Below are positions 35,819 through 48,259 of a stretch of 64,000 nt of DNA, piece by piece; the first letter of the stretch is position 1; each line of letters starts with the position of its first letter. This DNA comes from Acanthacorydalis orientalis (taxonomy: Eukaryota; Arthropoda; Insecta; Megaloptera; Corydalidae). The stretch covers positions 19,421,745 through 19,485,744 of the forward strand of contig CM068322.1 in NCBI GenBank assembly GCA_034766995.1, written 5' to 3'. The notes below the pieces were generated by a model. It was not told the origin of the DNA. It did no database searches and was given only the letters and a program-made list of their open reading frames with translations. Both the position numbers and the translations under genes were made by a program.

Positions 35819-35841
35819 GTATATATATATATATATATATT
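35819..35841. repeat. (AT)n microsatellite
   Basis: About 11 units. Confidence 0.92.
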
Positions 35842-36481
35842 ATTTCCCTCAATAAAACTTATTTCTAAGGCACACTTAAACATCCAGTATATGATAACTT
35901 CTCTACATTATCTAGTCGTATTTGTCAGTTCATCTCTGCTCTCCTAAATCATATTTTCTTTATTCAAATTTTAAAGAAACGAGAAAATAACGGATACTTG
36001 TTATAAAAAAATGACATTATGGCAAATTCAGGATATTTGAGATTTAATACACACTTCTTTATTTTTTCAAACATAAAAATATTATTGAATACTGCAATTG
36101 TTTTCCAGTTTTCTCATAAATCAATGAAAATAGTTGTTTTGTATTTTCTACAAAAATTCTAAATAAAAAATGATTCAATTGATTTTATTTTAAATTATTT
36201 TAAAGAAAAGCTACTATCATTTTTTACATCTCGAACGTATCAGTATACGATTTAAAAATGTTGTTTCATGAAAGTAGTTTCAAACAGGGAATATTTTCTA
36301 GACGATAATAAAGTAAAAAAAATACATAATGTTGAATTTAATATCAAAATATTTTTTTTATTATAAGAATTATTAAATAAAAATATTGACAATTACACAA
36401 CGAGATTCTTTGAAAACTAATATATCACTCTTTATTAGATATTCATATCTATTGATAGAAATCTTTTTGTTTTTATTAAAA

Positions 36482-36531
36482 TTAATATATTTATTAATAC
36501 TATATTTATTAATAAATATATTTATTAATAT
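36482..36531. repeat. short tandem/inverted repeat of TTTATTAATA
   Basis: Three imperfect copies of ATATTTATTAATA occur in 50 bases. Since TTAATA and TATTAA are mutual inverses, the block can also fold. Confidence 0.7.
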
Positions 36532-38715
36532 GTTATAATAAAATTTTAATTTTAATTTGATTTTTTACATTTCATATTTTGGAAAAGAAAATGTTTTTTC
36601 ATTGAAGAAGCGATTTTTTAATACAGTTTCAAATTAAATTTTGATGCTATACTAAAGTGAAAAAATCTTATGAAATTAAATTTTATTGAACGTTTTTATA
36701 TTTTAATTAAAATATAATTCAACGGTTTCTTATAATAAAAATAATAATTATAAGTACACTTGTTGAGTAAAAAGTCCTGATAGGATTTCTAAGAATGAAC
36801 AAGGATTTTATATTTTATTGATTTTCTTTTTTAATCTATATTTGAAAGCTTTTAACGAGAAAAGTAGTGAATGGAATATCCAGGAATGCAATTCATTCCA
36901 GACACAAAAGTCTTTAAAAAATCAATCATTCACCATCTTTTATAATTATCTAATTTAGTTATAAACGCTTGATGATTCTTCCCATAATAAAAAATTAATT
37001 TTTAATAAATTCCAACCATGCTGAATACCCACAAATAATTTAGATATGCAAGCTAAAATAGCAAACTTTATTCTTTTCTCTGTTTGAGTTGTTCATTTAT
37101 TTCTCTTGGGCTATTCAATATAAAATATCTATTTACAACGAATCATTCTGGTTTTATTTCAATTCACTCGATATCATACTTCTTCATGATAGAACTTGAA
37201 TCCTCTAACTCACCTCATACTCTAAAAACAATCTCAAAATAGGCTCCTACTTAGACTGATCATAATTGAATTACTATTCACTTTTTAATTGTTTTTTTCT
37301 ACTTTATTTTCTTAAAAATTCAATAATTCTTTTCAAAATGATATTTTGAGAATCGTATGATTTGTTTCAACATTTTATTCGTTTTAAAATTAAAAATCAG
37401 ACACTCATATAATTGTAAATTTTTATATTAGTTTTATAATCTATTTTAATTGATAAAAATAAAACAGTTATAACTGTATAGCTAGCACAAACAATATGCT
37501 GCTCAATGAGTCGTTTGTTTAAATATGAATTAATAAAATATGTTATCTCTTTATAACAAATTGGGCGTCTTAGTTCTTAAACATTTTATAATAAATAATT
37601 TCACCATATTATATTTAGGTTTGTGTTATATTTATAAAATTATTTTTTTATATTAATGGAATATAAAATGAAGTAAAGCTACATATCTTTAATAAAATGT
37701 TAGCCATGAAGAATAAACATGTTTAATATAATCAGACAGAATATTCTCAAACATTTAGTTGTGAAAATGTTTCTTTTTGTTAGACGAAAATATTTATTTT
37801 CTTTTGTCTTCATCAAAAACAAAACTCAACATTGTTAACTTGTTTTACAATGTTATTGTTAATAACTAATACTAGTTCGTCGTATTGGCTTACAAACTTG
37901 TGAGGTGTTGTTGATATAATGTAGGTACATAGAGGTTTCAAAGTAAACTGTTGTTTGGTTTCATGCGCATTTCGCTTACGTACTATACAACCGACCAATA
38001 TAACTGAATTATTTTCTATTAACTATATATTCGCCTTTGTATTTAATTACATGAACTTATGAAATAACACACATATGGTATATTATTAAAGTAATTTGTT
38101 TTATTGGTGCTTTAATCCATTAAGGTTATGCACATTTCTGTTCAATTAATTGCAAATTACACTTTTAGAAACAATTTATTTTCTCAGAAATGCTCAATGC
38201 CTCGATATAACAGAAACTTGTCAATAGATCCAATTAAATTTGTTTCCAATTTCTAATAAAGAATTTATTGTCGTTGAAAAATTAACAGCAAAGCTATGTT
38301 TATTTCACAACATTAAATATGCTATCAAAATATTTAAAATAAAAATATATTATTTAATATACACAAATAAGTATTTAGATTCCATCATTTTAATACCTAA
38401 TAATATAATAACTTTGCATCTTCATATTTATGATTGTTTGATATATTTTATTTTAATATATTGTGAATATTTGGAAGTTCGATTTAATTTTGTAAAAACT
38501 ATACTAAATTTCTAAATTTTTCAAAATACATATTTTATACATTCCCATCAAATATTTGGTAGTACAAATTTTGATTTTCACGTACTGAAATATTATTTTT
38601 TTCTAATAAAAATATTCCATATTGAATATTGATTTTTACAATTTGAATTTTTCGCTCGCTCCACAAACTATAAATATTTTATTCATGCTAAGTACAAAAA
38701 AAAAATATATTTCCA

Positions 38716-38845
38716 TACTTTAACGTTTTAAGGATGATGATATCGCTGTCGAAATACATATAAGAATAATCAATCATTAATTATTGAACATTGATAAAAA
38801 AAAGTGTACTTGTAGGCTGAATGAAAATTTATTTTTAAAAATGAA
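38716..38845 (+). mobile_element. family P interspersed repeat, copy 2
   Basis: TTAAGGATGATGATATCGCTG at the left, AATCAATCATTAATTATTGAAC in the core, and GAATGAAAATTTATTTTTAAAAA at the right. Block order matches copy 1. Confidence 0.55.
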
Positions 38846-38884
38846 TATCTATCGTAGTCAATAGGTTAGGTTACAAAAAAATAT

Positions 38885-39005
38885 TTTTCTGTACTTTAAT
38901 ATTTAGAGAATCAATTATTTAATAATCAATAATTTAACATTTTTGACAAGAAAAAGAGTTATAGTTTGAGAGTGAAAATTTAATTTTTGAATATAATTTT
39001 AGCCG
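38885..39005 (+). mobile_element. family P interspersed repeat, copy 3 (tandem to copy 2)
   Basis: Forty bases after copy 2, CTGTACTTTAATATTTAGAG, AATAATCAATAATTTAACAT and GAGAGTGAAAATTTAATTTT repeat the same block order. The left GGCATCG part is eroded. Confidence 0.45.
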
Positions 39006-39423
39006 TTGTTCAAAAATTAATTTGTGACAAATATTAATATTGAAATATTTGATATAGGCTATTTCTATTCCATTGAAGTATATTGGTAAGTACGTGAATA
39101 TATTTTAGAAATAAATATCAAAAAGATACATTATTTGGATTGTAAACGTAACAGTTAAATATAAAACATCATACATTCTCTTTCAAAACATAAATCCTAT
39201 TTAACTTGCTGATACTCTGTTTCTATATTCTTTAAATTTATTATGATATATTAGTATTTCTATAAAGAATAACTGTTTCTATAAGAACTTAACTGCTTTT
39301 AGAACAGGAACGTTCATTTCCTTTCAGGCCGCAGGCTAAATAGCGATTTCTAAATGTAATCGACAATAATTTATACTTGTCAAGATGAATAAAATAATTT
39401 TTTTGTACAAAATGTCTACTCTA

Positions 39424-39448
39424 TAATATATATATATATATATATATA
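39424..39448. repeat. (TA)n microsatellite
   Basis: About 12 units. Confidence 0.93.
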
Positions 39449-39659
39449 CTCAAATTGAGTGAAAAACGTACATATTTATATTTTTATGGACCCAAATTAA
39501 TATGAATTATAAATTCACATTTTTATCTACAACACTAAATTAAATTTTACATTTTCAAACATTTTCACGCATATTTTTCATTCGTAGAGATTTAGCAGAT
39601 AAAAAATATTTTCTAAAAAAAAAACTAGCAATGCATATTTAAGATTTAATCCTAAAATA

Positions 39660-39800
39660 ATATTTTAGAATGAGCATGCGTTGATGTTATGCGAACTGCA
39701 TCCTTATTAAATGCAAAATAAGAGCCAGGGCCACATGACCAGTCAAGGTCAAGCTTCTACGCATGTGAATGTAATATAAACGTTAACACTCTTTATTCTT
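39660..39800. promoter_or_regulatory. GC-richer island with nuclear-receptor-like half-sites
   Basis: TCAAGGTCA at 39743-39751 is a perfect extended half-site of the FTZ-F1/ERR monomer type. A TGACC in the opposite direction lies five bases upstream, giving an everted pair. GCATGCG and ACGCATG words flank it. The island is about 130 bases long without an open frame. Function is inferred from motif content only. Confidence 0.3.
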
Positions 39801-39879
39801 CATTAGTGAGAGTGAATCTTCAGTTATAATGCTTTTTGCAACTATTTAAAGAACTGATATTTAATACGTCACCATGTAT

Positions 39880-39893
39880 TTATATATACATAA

Positions 39894-39924
<31 letters not shown>
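39880..39924. repeat. (AT)n microsatellite with ATAC lead
   Basis: TATATATACATAAATACATG followed by about 24 bases of TA. Confidence 0.92.
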
Positions 39925-39929
<5 letters not shown>

Positions 39930-39932
<3 letters not shown>

Positions 39933-41245
39933 AAAAATGTAGTTCATTTTCTAAAGTATATTCAAAGAATTATAAAAAAAATGAAGATAATGGGTATAGA
40001 ATTTTGGAGAAAAAACGAATTTCATTGTTTTATTCGTATTATAAACAAAAAATATAACTCTAAATAATGAACTTTGAATGAAAAAATAACGTTAAGGATG
40101 TAAGAGTAATTTTAAAACAATAAAACAACTTTATATTGTAGAAGTAATTATATATTTTTTTTAATTTTATAACACTTGCTTTCATTGAAGATTTCTTGTG
40201 GGAAAATATAGTTTCGTTTACAGCATTTCTCATGGAAGACTTTGATTATTAATTGTTTTATGTTTTTATTTTATTAAATTGGTTTAAAAGTAATATTTTT
40301 TAAACAAAATTTCAATTTTAAAAACATTTTATCATTTCAAAACATGTTTTTTTTTGTTTTCAAATATTGTTTTAGATATAATTTATATATAACTCCATTT
40401 ATATTTGTAATTTATACACTGTAAATTGTTCAGAATCTCAGAAAATATTTAAAAAAATTCAAATTTTTTAATTGGTTTATATATTTTTACTAATTATTTT
40501 GTTTATTGCACTATTTTAGAAGTCATGTATGAAATTCTGTTCTAAACATTAAAAATTTTGATATTTTTTTAATCAAATAATTAAGTCTCTTTATTCAATC
40601 ATTTTTTTCAAAATTACTTAAAAACAAAATAATATTTTTGTTGTAAGGAAGAAAAGCTCATCTACCCAGCAGGAATTAATTTCAGTACTACCTACTATTC
40701 TTTGATTCATAGATATTTTGGCAGTCATATATGTTTGTACGGTTGTATATAAGCAAGGTCAGTCGTTTTTAATTTATTTTTTTGATCATAGATAAATGTG
40801 TCATTCAGATTCAGTATTTAAAAGTTATTTAGCTCTGATTTTAATTTAAATCAAAATTTTATAATATAAACTCTATTATACTTTCGAAACTTTTTGATAT
40901 TGTTTTTTAATGTAATAAACTATTTCTTTAAACAAAGTACACAACCTGCCTTATGTTTCGCTATAATAGAAAATACTTTAGAAAAAAGTTTTTTTTTCTA
41001 TTTTTTATATATAATAATAAAACATAAAACTATTAAGACATCACGAACGAGTTAAGAGATATAATTATTAAATTAATTTAGATTTTTAAACAAGAATTTA
41101 TAATTCTTTTAAAATAGTAAAAACTCGTTTTAATTAAACAGTTACTTCTTCTGAAAAAAAAATAAAATTATTATTTTACTGTATAATATAAAAAACAAAA
41201 TATATATTATATTAAATAGTTGAGGATTGAAAATTATCCTACATA
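39930..41245. other. AT-rich stretch, nothing seen
   Basis: No gene or repeat could be supported. Confidence 0.6.
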
Positions 41246-41247
41246 TA

Positions 41248-41663
41248 TTAGGTGTACAAATGAATTGCATGACTTTTTTATAGAAAATAAATGTTTACGG
41301 AAAAATGAAATATGGTTCAATCTTCAACATATCCACCATTATTTCGTATATCTTTGCTAACTAGTAACTGACAAATCTCTTGTTGAAAAAATATTTCAGC
41401 GTTTATTCAATGAAGTCTTAATATATTTTTGGACTTCGTCTGAAGTTTTAGAATTTTTGCATGTTTTATACGTCACAACGCCTTTTAAAGAAGAACAAAT
41501 CATTTCCGCGACTTCGGCAGCATTTTTTTCAACTGAAATACGAAAATTATTCAATGTCTAAAATGATGTTTTTCGGGTGCCATTGTGTTCACTACTACTT
41601 TGTGAGGTTCCACCAACTGTTTGGTTAAGATATATGTTTTTAAATGTTCATATTGGCACATAA
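41248..41663 (-). mobile_element. internally deleted mariner with N- and C-terminal transposase remnants
   Basis: TTAGGTGTACAAATGAATT follows a TA at 41246-41247. A weaker inverted match, TTCATATTGGCACATAA, marks the other end. The minus strand encodes FRISVEKNAAEVAEMICSSL, GVVTYKTCKN (N-terminal helix-turn-helix part) and then jumps directly to SDEVQKYIKTSLNK and AEIFFQQEICQLLVSKDIRN, NGGYVED, stop. The last block is the typical mariner C terminus. The catalytic core is missing between KTCKN and SDEVQ. Frameshifts are present. Its terminal repeat resembles that of the element at 17.3 kb, but the C-terminal sequence differs, so the two come from different lineages. Confidence 0.8.
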
Positions 41664-41669
41664 AGCTTT

Positions 41670-42205
41670 TAAAAAAACGAGAAAATATTTTAATTTAAAA
41701 CAGAGTTATAATTGATTCAATCTAAGAATAAATAATTCTTTTTTATACTCAGTACTGAAATCTGCATACATTTAAATAAGATGCACGAAACATCCATACA
41801 GTTTAAAACCTGTGTCAATTCTCAAGTCAAGAGCTATTACTGTATCTAATATAACTACTTGCACATAACTATTTATGCAAAGTAAGGAACTATATTTAAA
41901 CTTATCTTATCAATAAAATAAGATGGCGAAGTTTGGATTAATCGACAATTATCATATTATATTGGCCTTGAGTAAAATAAATCCTCTTCAGCTTACACAT
42001 CACGCCTATTTGTATATCAGTATGTACTTAATTTGTATAACTTAACAATAAAAAAAATCTTTAGATAAGTAGGTCATTATAGAGAGCATCATGAAAAATA
42101 GTATATCTAAGATGATTCAGTAATATTATCATTCATGTACAATAAAATCGTTTTCAGTTATCAATTTCTTAAAATCGAGTTGTATGTTTTATTTACAGAT
42201 CGATC
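41670..42205. other. AT-rich spacer, nothing seen
   Basis: No gene or repeat could be supported. Confidence 0.6.
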
Positions 42206-42207
42206 CA

Positions 42208-42209
<2 letters not shown>

Positions 42210-42270
<61 letters not shown>
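42210..42270. repeat. (TA)n microsatellite
   Basis: About 30 uninterrupted units. Confidence 0.97.
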
Positions 42271-42273
<3 letters not shown>

Positions 42274-42274
42274 T

Positions 42275-43645
42275 ATTTCATTTCATAATAGCAAAAAATT
42301 CATGAAATGTCTAAAGGAATTATAAAATAAAAATCTAACTAACAAATTCCAAATTTTATGAGTTTAACGGAATCAACGAAAACCGTTTCTAATCGATTAA
42401 AAAAAGGTCTTATAAAGATCTGTGCTGCTCTCTGTTATCGATTTTCCGAAACTTTTAATTGCAAATGACAATTTGATTGATTTTTTTTAAAATGATTGAC
42501 AACGAATGAACCGTTATAACAGAGAACTATTTAATTATAAAAAAATAATATTTTTTAGATTCACATTGTTTAATTTAATGTAATAAGAGAATTAAAATTT
42601 ATGGAAAAAATCAAATTTAAGAGCGTTTTATTCGAGCATAGATTTTCAATTCGATTTTCTGGTCATGTTACTAAAAAATAAATTTGTTTCCAAGATATAA
42701 TTTCAATAATATTTCTACTTTAATTAAAAAAAAATAATTAATTTTGAGATTTTAAATAATTTTGCATATTAACAAATTGACGAATGAACAAAAATGGCAA
42801 TTAAAAATTGGTCTGTATGAAAATAAAGGATATACTATGTTTTCAATCTTTTTCGAAATTAAAATAATTCACAAACAATTTTTTGTACATAATGTTTTAT
42901 CAACATTATAAAACCGTCATCATCATTTTATTTCTTAACAATCATTATTTTATTTCTTTTTTCATAGAACTTTTGACAATATTGAATTGAAAAAAGGATT
43001 TTAAATAATATTAAATGTATAATACTTTAAAATCATATTTGAAAAAATTCTGAAAAAGTTTTACTTTAAGAAATATTATTACAAGATTTTTTTAACACAA
43101 TAAAACATTTTTTGCGTTGTTCTATGGTTAAGATCTTATGTGTATTAAAATATTTCAATATTAAATTTAATAAATATTCAACTGAAAATAAGATTAAGAA
43201 ATATTTTTATACATTTTTATATCACTTGTTTAGAAGAACAAAATTGGTTGAAAAAATCATTATTATATTTAATTCGGACTTAGTAAAACCTTACTAAATT
43301 ATGATCACAACCGTAGAAAATTTTGAAAATAAATCAACGATTTATTTTTCAAATTTTTTCCTTCTTTCAAAAAATGTTTTATTTAACAAATATTTTTACA
43401 AAGAAAAACCTGTCTGCAATTACTTGATATTTTGTTTTTTTAAAAAAAATGATATATAAAAATATTTTTTTACATTTTCTAACTTTTTATTCAATTTACT
43501 TTCAATAAATTTATGAACTCGTATAAATCAAATTCAAAATCTGAAATAATTTTACTTTTGTCTAAATAAATCTTATAAAATAATATTTTTAAAAAACGTA
43601 GTTATATCTGAGAACAAACTGTATAATTTTAGGAGTGATTAAATT
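42275..43645. other. AT-rich stretch, nothing seen
   Basis: The 61-codon frame at 43112-43297 is Lys/Ile/Phe-rich and not credible. Confidence 0.6.
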
Positions 43646-43649
43646 TATT

Positions 43650-43782
43650 TTCACAAATGAAATTTTCACTCTCTCATAAATCATGCAGTAATCAAAAATG
43701 ATCAATAATTAATTATTGAACTTTTTGATCAGAATTGTTTTAGTTGTTTATCATATAAGTGAAAATTCATTTGTAAAAGACA
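43650..43782. mobile_element. family P interspersed repeat, best symmetric copy
   Basis: Terminal inverted repeats are visible: TTCACAAATGAAATTTTCACT at the left and AGTGAAAATTCATTTGTAAAA at the right. The centre carries TGATCAATAATTAATTATTGA and, ten bases on, TGATCAGAA, so the core is itself palindromic. At about 130 bases with no coding capacity it has MITE architecture. No target duplication could be fixed. Confidence 0.65.
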
Positions 43783-43784
43783 AA

Positions 43785-45610
43785 GTCTCTTCGTTAAAAT
43801 TCCTTAAAAAACAGGTAATAATATAATTAAAACTTCACATATTTTTCATCAACTTATCAAAATCTCATTTAATTATAATTATGAATTTTATAAATGTTTA
43901 GTTTTAATTAATTTTTCCATACCATATAAAAATTTCTAATTTAACAAGTCGTTGGAGAATATTATTTAAAAGTATATAAATATTGAGAACGCAATATTTC
44001 TGAAAATATTTTTCAAAAATAATTAAAACACCTATTATTAGTGTATTTATTTTTCATGAATAATTCATTTAAAAAGAAAATATATTTTGCAGGCAGTAAG
44101 TAATAAATTAATAAAATCGAGATACATCAATAGAACGAATAAATTATAAGTTGAAATATGGTCGATGCTTTTTAATAAGCTGTTACAAAATAAATTATTG
44201 GAACTAAATTCCTTGCGGACACGCCTATGAATTAATTAGACATCATTGCACTGTACACACAATGCAATTTATAATATTTCCTACTTAGTATCGTTCTGTC
44301 TCTCTATACTTAGTAATTACATTGTTAAATGTTCAGATATTTTCGCAGATGTAATAGATTTTGATGAATCATACTATCATACAAAACATTAGTTTGCACT
44401 GGAAACTATTTGCAGAATAAAACAACAACTACACTTATTATTACGTCTTTTCTTAACCGTATTATTATTAGCGAATTCTCATTTTACATAATAATTATCA
44501 ATGAATCTTTCACAAATGCAGTATTCATTTCATTCGTCAATTATGCTTTTTCATTTCTTTAATGTCTTCCTAGTAGTGTATTAAAATTGTTTTTATTTTT
44601 CAGATTTTATAATCTGCTTATCTTTTAATTTATTTCATATTTTATAAGTATATAAATAACATATTTTTCATTATTTTTTTTAATTATTTTCAATACAAAA
44701 AATTTTCTTCAAATATTATTTCCCGAATAAAACTAAAAGAGAATCCTAATTTTGTATTTTGTAAGTATGCTTTTAAAGAATTAATTTAATTAAATCATGA
44801 AAATATATTTTATTTTATAGATACTTTTTATATTAATTAGTAAAAATATTTTTAATACACAAAAATCAGTTATACTTATAATGATCTTTTTTTATGGTCG
44901 AATTTATTAATAGTTTTCTTGTAAGTTAAATATAACCAAATCAATTCCTATTTTAATCATAAGAATTCTTAAAAACTAAGAACACAATTCAATTATAGTA
45001 CAATTCTTAAATCGTATTAATCAAGAGTTAACAACGACTCTATTGTTAAAAGATACTATTTTTTAATTTATAAAATATGCATAAAGTTTTCTATTTAAAA
45101 AAAAAATGATAGTATTTTATTAATTTCGATAAAGTAATACTTTGATTAATTTTTGAATGATTTTCAAATAAATCAAAAAATATTCATCTTACTCTAAAAT
45201 ACAAATTCGATTTTAAATTGAAAAAAATGATAACATTTTCATTATTTTTTTATAATGAATATTTCCGTTGCTTAATTAAATATTTTAAGACAAATACTTA
45301 ATTCTCTAACTAATTATTTACATCTAAACTACGAATATCGTGTATGTTTATTTACAATGTCTAGTTTCATCTTTCAATTTAGTTATTGAATTATCTCATT
45401 AAAATACTAATTGAGTGCAATGAAGCTTTTTTAAACTTATTCTTGTTGATCAATCTTAACTACTAACAATTTAAATGAGTCAACTAAATCGAGGTTGCTT
45501 ATGTTGCTTCAAACAGGTTTCAGTAATTTTATTTTTAAAGGAGTTTTATTTTTTAAATTATTCAGAAGATTATAATGTGAAATTAAATAAACGTTATAAC
45601 TTTATAACCT
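43785..45610. other. AT-rich stretch, nothing seen
   Basis: No gene or repeat could be supported. Confidence 0.6.

Positions 45611-45611
<1 letters not shown>

Positions 45612-45644
<33 letters not shown>
45612..45644. repeat. (AT)n microsatellite
   Basis: About 16 units. Confidence 0.95.
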
Positions 45645-45646
<2 letters not shown>

Positions 45647-46184
45647 GTCAATATAAAAGCTTATTTTTTCATCTTTAGATAGTTTCCAATTATTGCAAAT
45701 AAAGATACAAAGTTGTTCAAAATCATAAAAGACTTTTAGTATTGTATAATTATTTAAAAATGTATTTATTTAAATCAAAAAATTTTTTGTTATCTTGTGA
45801 GTCACTTTATTAGTTAGTAGTTAAATTTTTCACTAAGTTAAATTTTATTCAAAACATTTCAAAATAATATTCGTGTCGAAACCGAAAGAAACGTCTTTAA
45901 AAGGAACTAACATGTTAGATAAAAAACAATGAAAAAATATTATACTACGGAATCATAGATTTAATATTTAAAATTTAAATTAAATATATGTTTATATCTC
46001 TAGTTGTTAACATATTTAACTTTTCACAATAATTATATATTTTTTCCACAAAAGATATGAACATGATAAATAATTAATTATTGTAAATTTTGATTATGGG
46101 TCAAAAACACATTTCAATATTAATTTCATCATTCTCATAGAAGTAAGGTATGAATAAATGTTAAAGTGTACCTTACCTGCGCTT

Positions 46185-46312
46185 TTATAGTGGCATCGTC
46201 ATCAAAATGCGCATAATCCGTAATGAAAGGGAACAATAATCATTATACAGTGCAATAAGAGCAAAATTGTGATGTCTGAAAAGTGATTCATTTGTGAAAG
46301 TGAATTAATGAC
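46185..46312 (+). mobile_element. family P interspersed repeat, copy 5
   Basis: GTGGCATCGTCATCAAAATG, then AACAATAATCATTATACAGT, then GTGATTCATTTGTGAAAGTGA. The right terminal repeat is well kept. Confidence 0.55.
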
Positions 46313-46959
46313 ATTGTCAAAAACTATAATTATATTTTCTTTCTCTTCGATTTTTATTGATATACTTTCTTGACTACTCTCTTCTTTTAGCTCTAATAAC
46401 AATGAAATTAAATTTGATAAATACTTAGATTATATTGATAACCATTTTTTGGTACAGAAAAAATGACGTATTATTTTATATTATAAAATTAATATTGAAG
46501 AATTCAGATAAAAGTTACAATGAAAGTCATATTTTTATCCCGTATAGAAGTTATATTTTATATTGAAACAATTTTGTAGAAGATGAGGAATACTTATATA
46601 AAAATACACAAAAAACTTGTATTGAACTAAAAATTACCTTATATTTATATTGATTAAAATACTTCTAAACATTTACGGCATGTATATGAGCAAAAAGAAT
46701 ATTTGTTAACAATTGTATGAAACAGCTTTATGTTTTCTTTAAAACACTCGGTAATAAAATATAAAAAACAATAAATACATATTTTGAATGGTTTATTGTG
46801 TTATTTTTATAGTTAAATAGTACTTCATCTTGTTGAAATAAACGAGAATGTAAACTATTTTGAAACCAAAAAATCCTTTATTTAAATTTTTTTTAAATAT
46901 TAACCTTTAAAGATTTAAAAAGTTATTGTATTTCAGTTTTTTCCAACTCTCAAAGTTCA

Positions 46960-46960
<1 letters not shown>

Positions 46961-46996
<36 letters not shown>
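46961..46996. repeat. (AT)n microsatellite
   Basis: About 17 units. Confidence 0.95.
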
Positions 46997-47002
<6 letters not shown>

Positions 47003-47397
47003 CGTTTAGAAATTTTTGACTGAAAATACTTATAAAATATTAATTATATCTCAAATTTAAATTAATTATTGAATATTTTGAGAATGAATGCAACCATTGT
47101 GCCAAAACTGTAATCAAAATGTATTGGCAAATAAAAATAAATATCTTCATTGCTCTACTTGACATGAAACAATGAATCACCATTTATCTACATTCATTGA
47201 ATCACAAAGAAACCATTTTAAAAAATAATATTTATTTTACGTCACCATTATTTTAATATCTCGATTTCATTGAATAAAAAACGCCATTTTATTTAATATT
47301 ATATTAAAATAATGTTTAAATACTTTGTTCTTGCTTAGAATTAACCGCAAAATATGATTCTGAAATTTTCGTATTTCCTTCTGGAAAAATGTATGCA

Positions 47398-47401
<4 letters not shown>

Positions 47402-47440
<39 letters not shown>
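47402..47440. repeat. (AT)n microsatellite
   Basis: About 19 units. Confidence 0.95.
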
Positions 47441-47443
<3 letters not shown>

Positions 47444-47570
47444 AAAATATCTAATTAAGAAATTTAGAATTTTAAGGTTGGAATGAATTCTTAATACATT
47501 AATCGACTCCGACACTCCCATATTTATAATATATGTTTTTAGTACACACGATTTCTATTATTCTCCAGAT

Positions 47571-47586
47571 CCATATGCATACATAC

Positions 47587-47620
<34 letters not shown>

Positions 47621-47626
47621 ATGTGC
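47571..47626. repeat. (CATA)n-(AT)n-(GT)n microsatellite
   Basis: CATACATACATA, then AT, then about nine GT units. Confidence 0.95.
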
Positions 47627-48169
47627 AAATGGCACTACATATACAAATGTATAAATAATAATACTCTATGCAGAATGTAAACTGAATAATATTCTAATTT
47701 AAAACACTAACAAATTAAGGCATATATTAATAAATATAGTTTTAAAGGTCACAAAGACAGTATGTTTTTGCATTTACATTTCAAGGTTATACATCGAATA
47801 AATGAAAACAATGTATTCATGAAAAGTTCATAGATGTATTTAAAGTTAAATATTCAATCAATTATACATTTAAATCAATCAACACGTATATAAATGTAGT
47901 CGTGCTGTCAGAGTAACTAGAATAGTTATATATATATTTTTTATAAATCGGTCGTTTATTTTAAACAATCGTTAGTTGAACAATAAATCAAGCGAAACCT
48001 GAACGTTCTACTGAATGATAAAAGTTGTTAATGTACATTAGTCACCAGATATGTGGTAATTAAAATGATAGTTTCTTCGTACAGAAACTAAATATGTTTT
48101 TTGGAACTCTGAACTAATATTTAGGAAGACAATTCCAGTGTTTTCATTTAATAAACTTTCATTTAACAT

Positions 48170-48186
48170 CTCTTTCTCTCTCTCTG

Positions 48187-48250
<64 letters not shown>

Positions 48251-48255
48251 CACAC
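48170..48255. repeat. (CT)n-(AT)n-(AC)n microsatellite
   Basis: CTTTCTCTCTCTCTG, about 60 bases of TA, then TATACACACA. Confidence 0.96.
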
Positions 48256-48259
48256 AATC

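Larger units (their letters stand above)
33205..38715. other. AT desert of about 5.5 kb
   Basis: Holds short (AT)n arrays near 35023 and 35819, and a TTTATTAATA tandem near 36.5 kb. Frames of 60-90 codons (34005, 35016, 37813 and 38240) have AT-driven composition and no recognisable domains. Confidence 0.6.
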
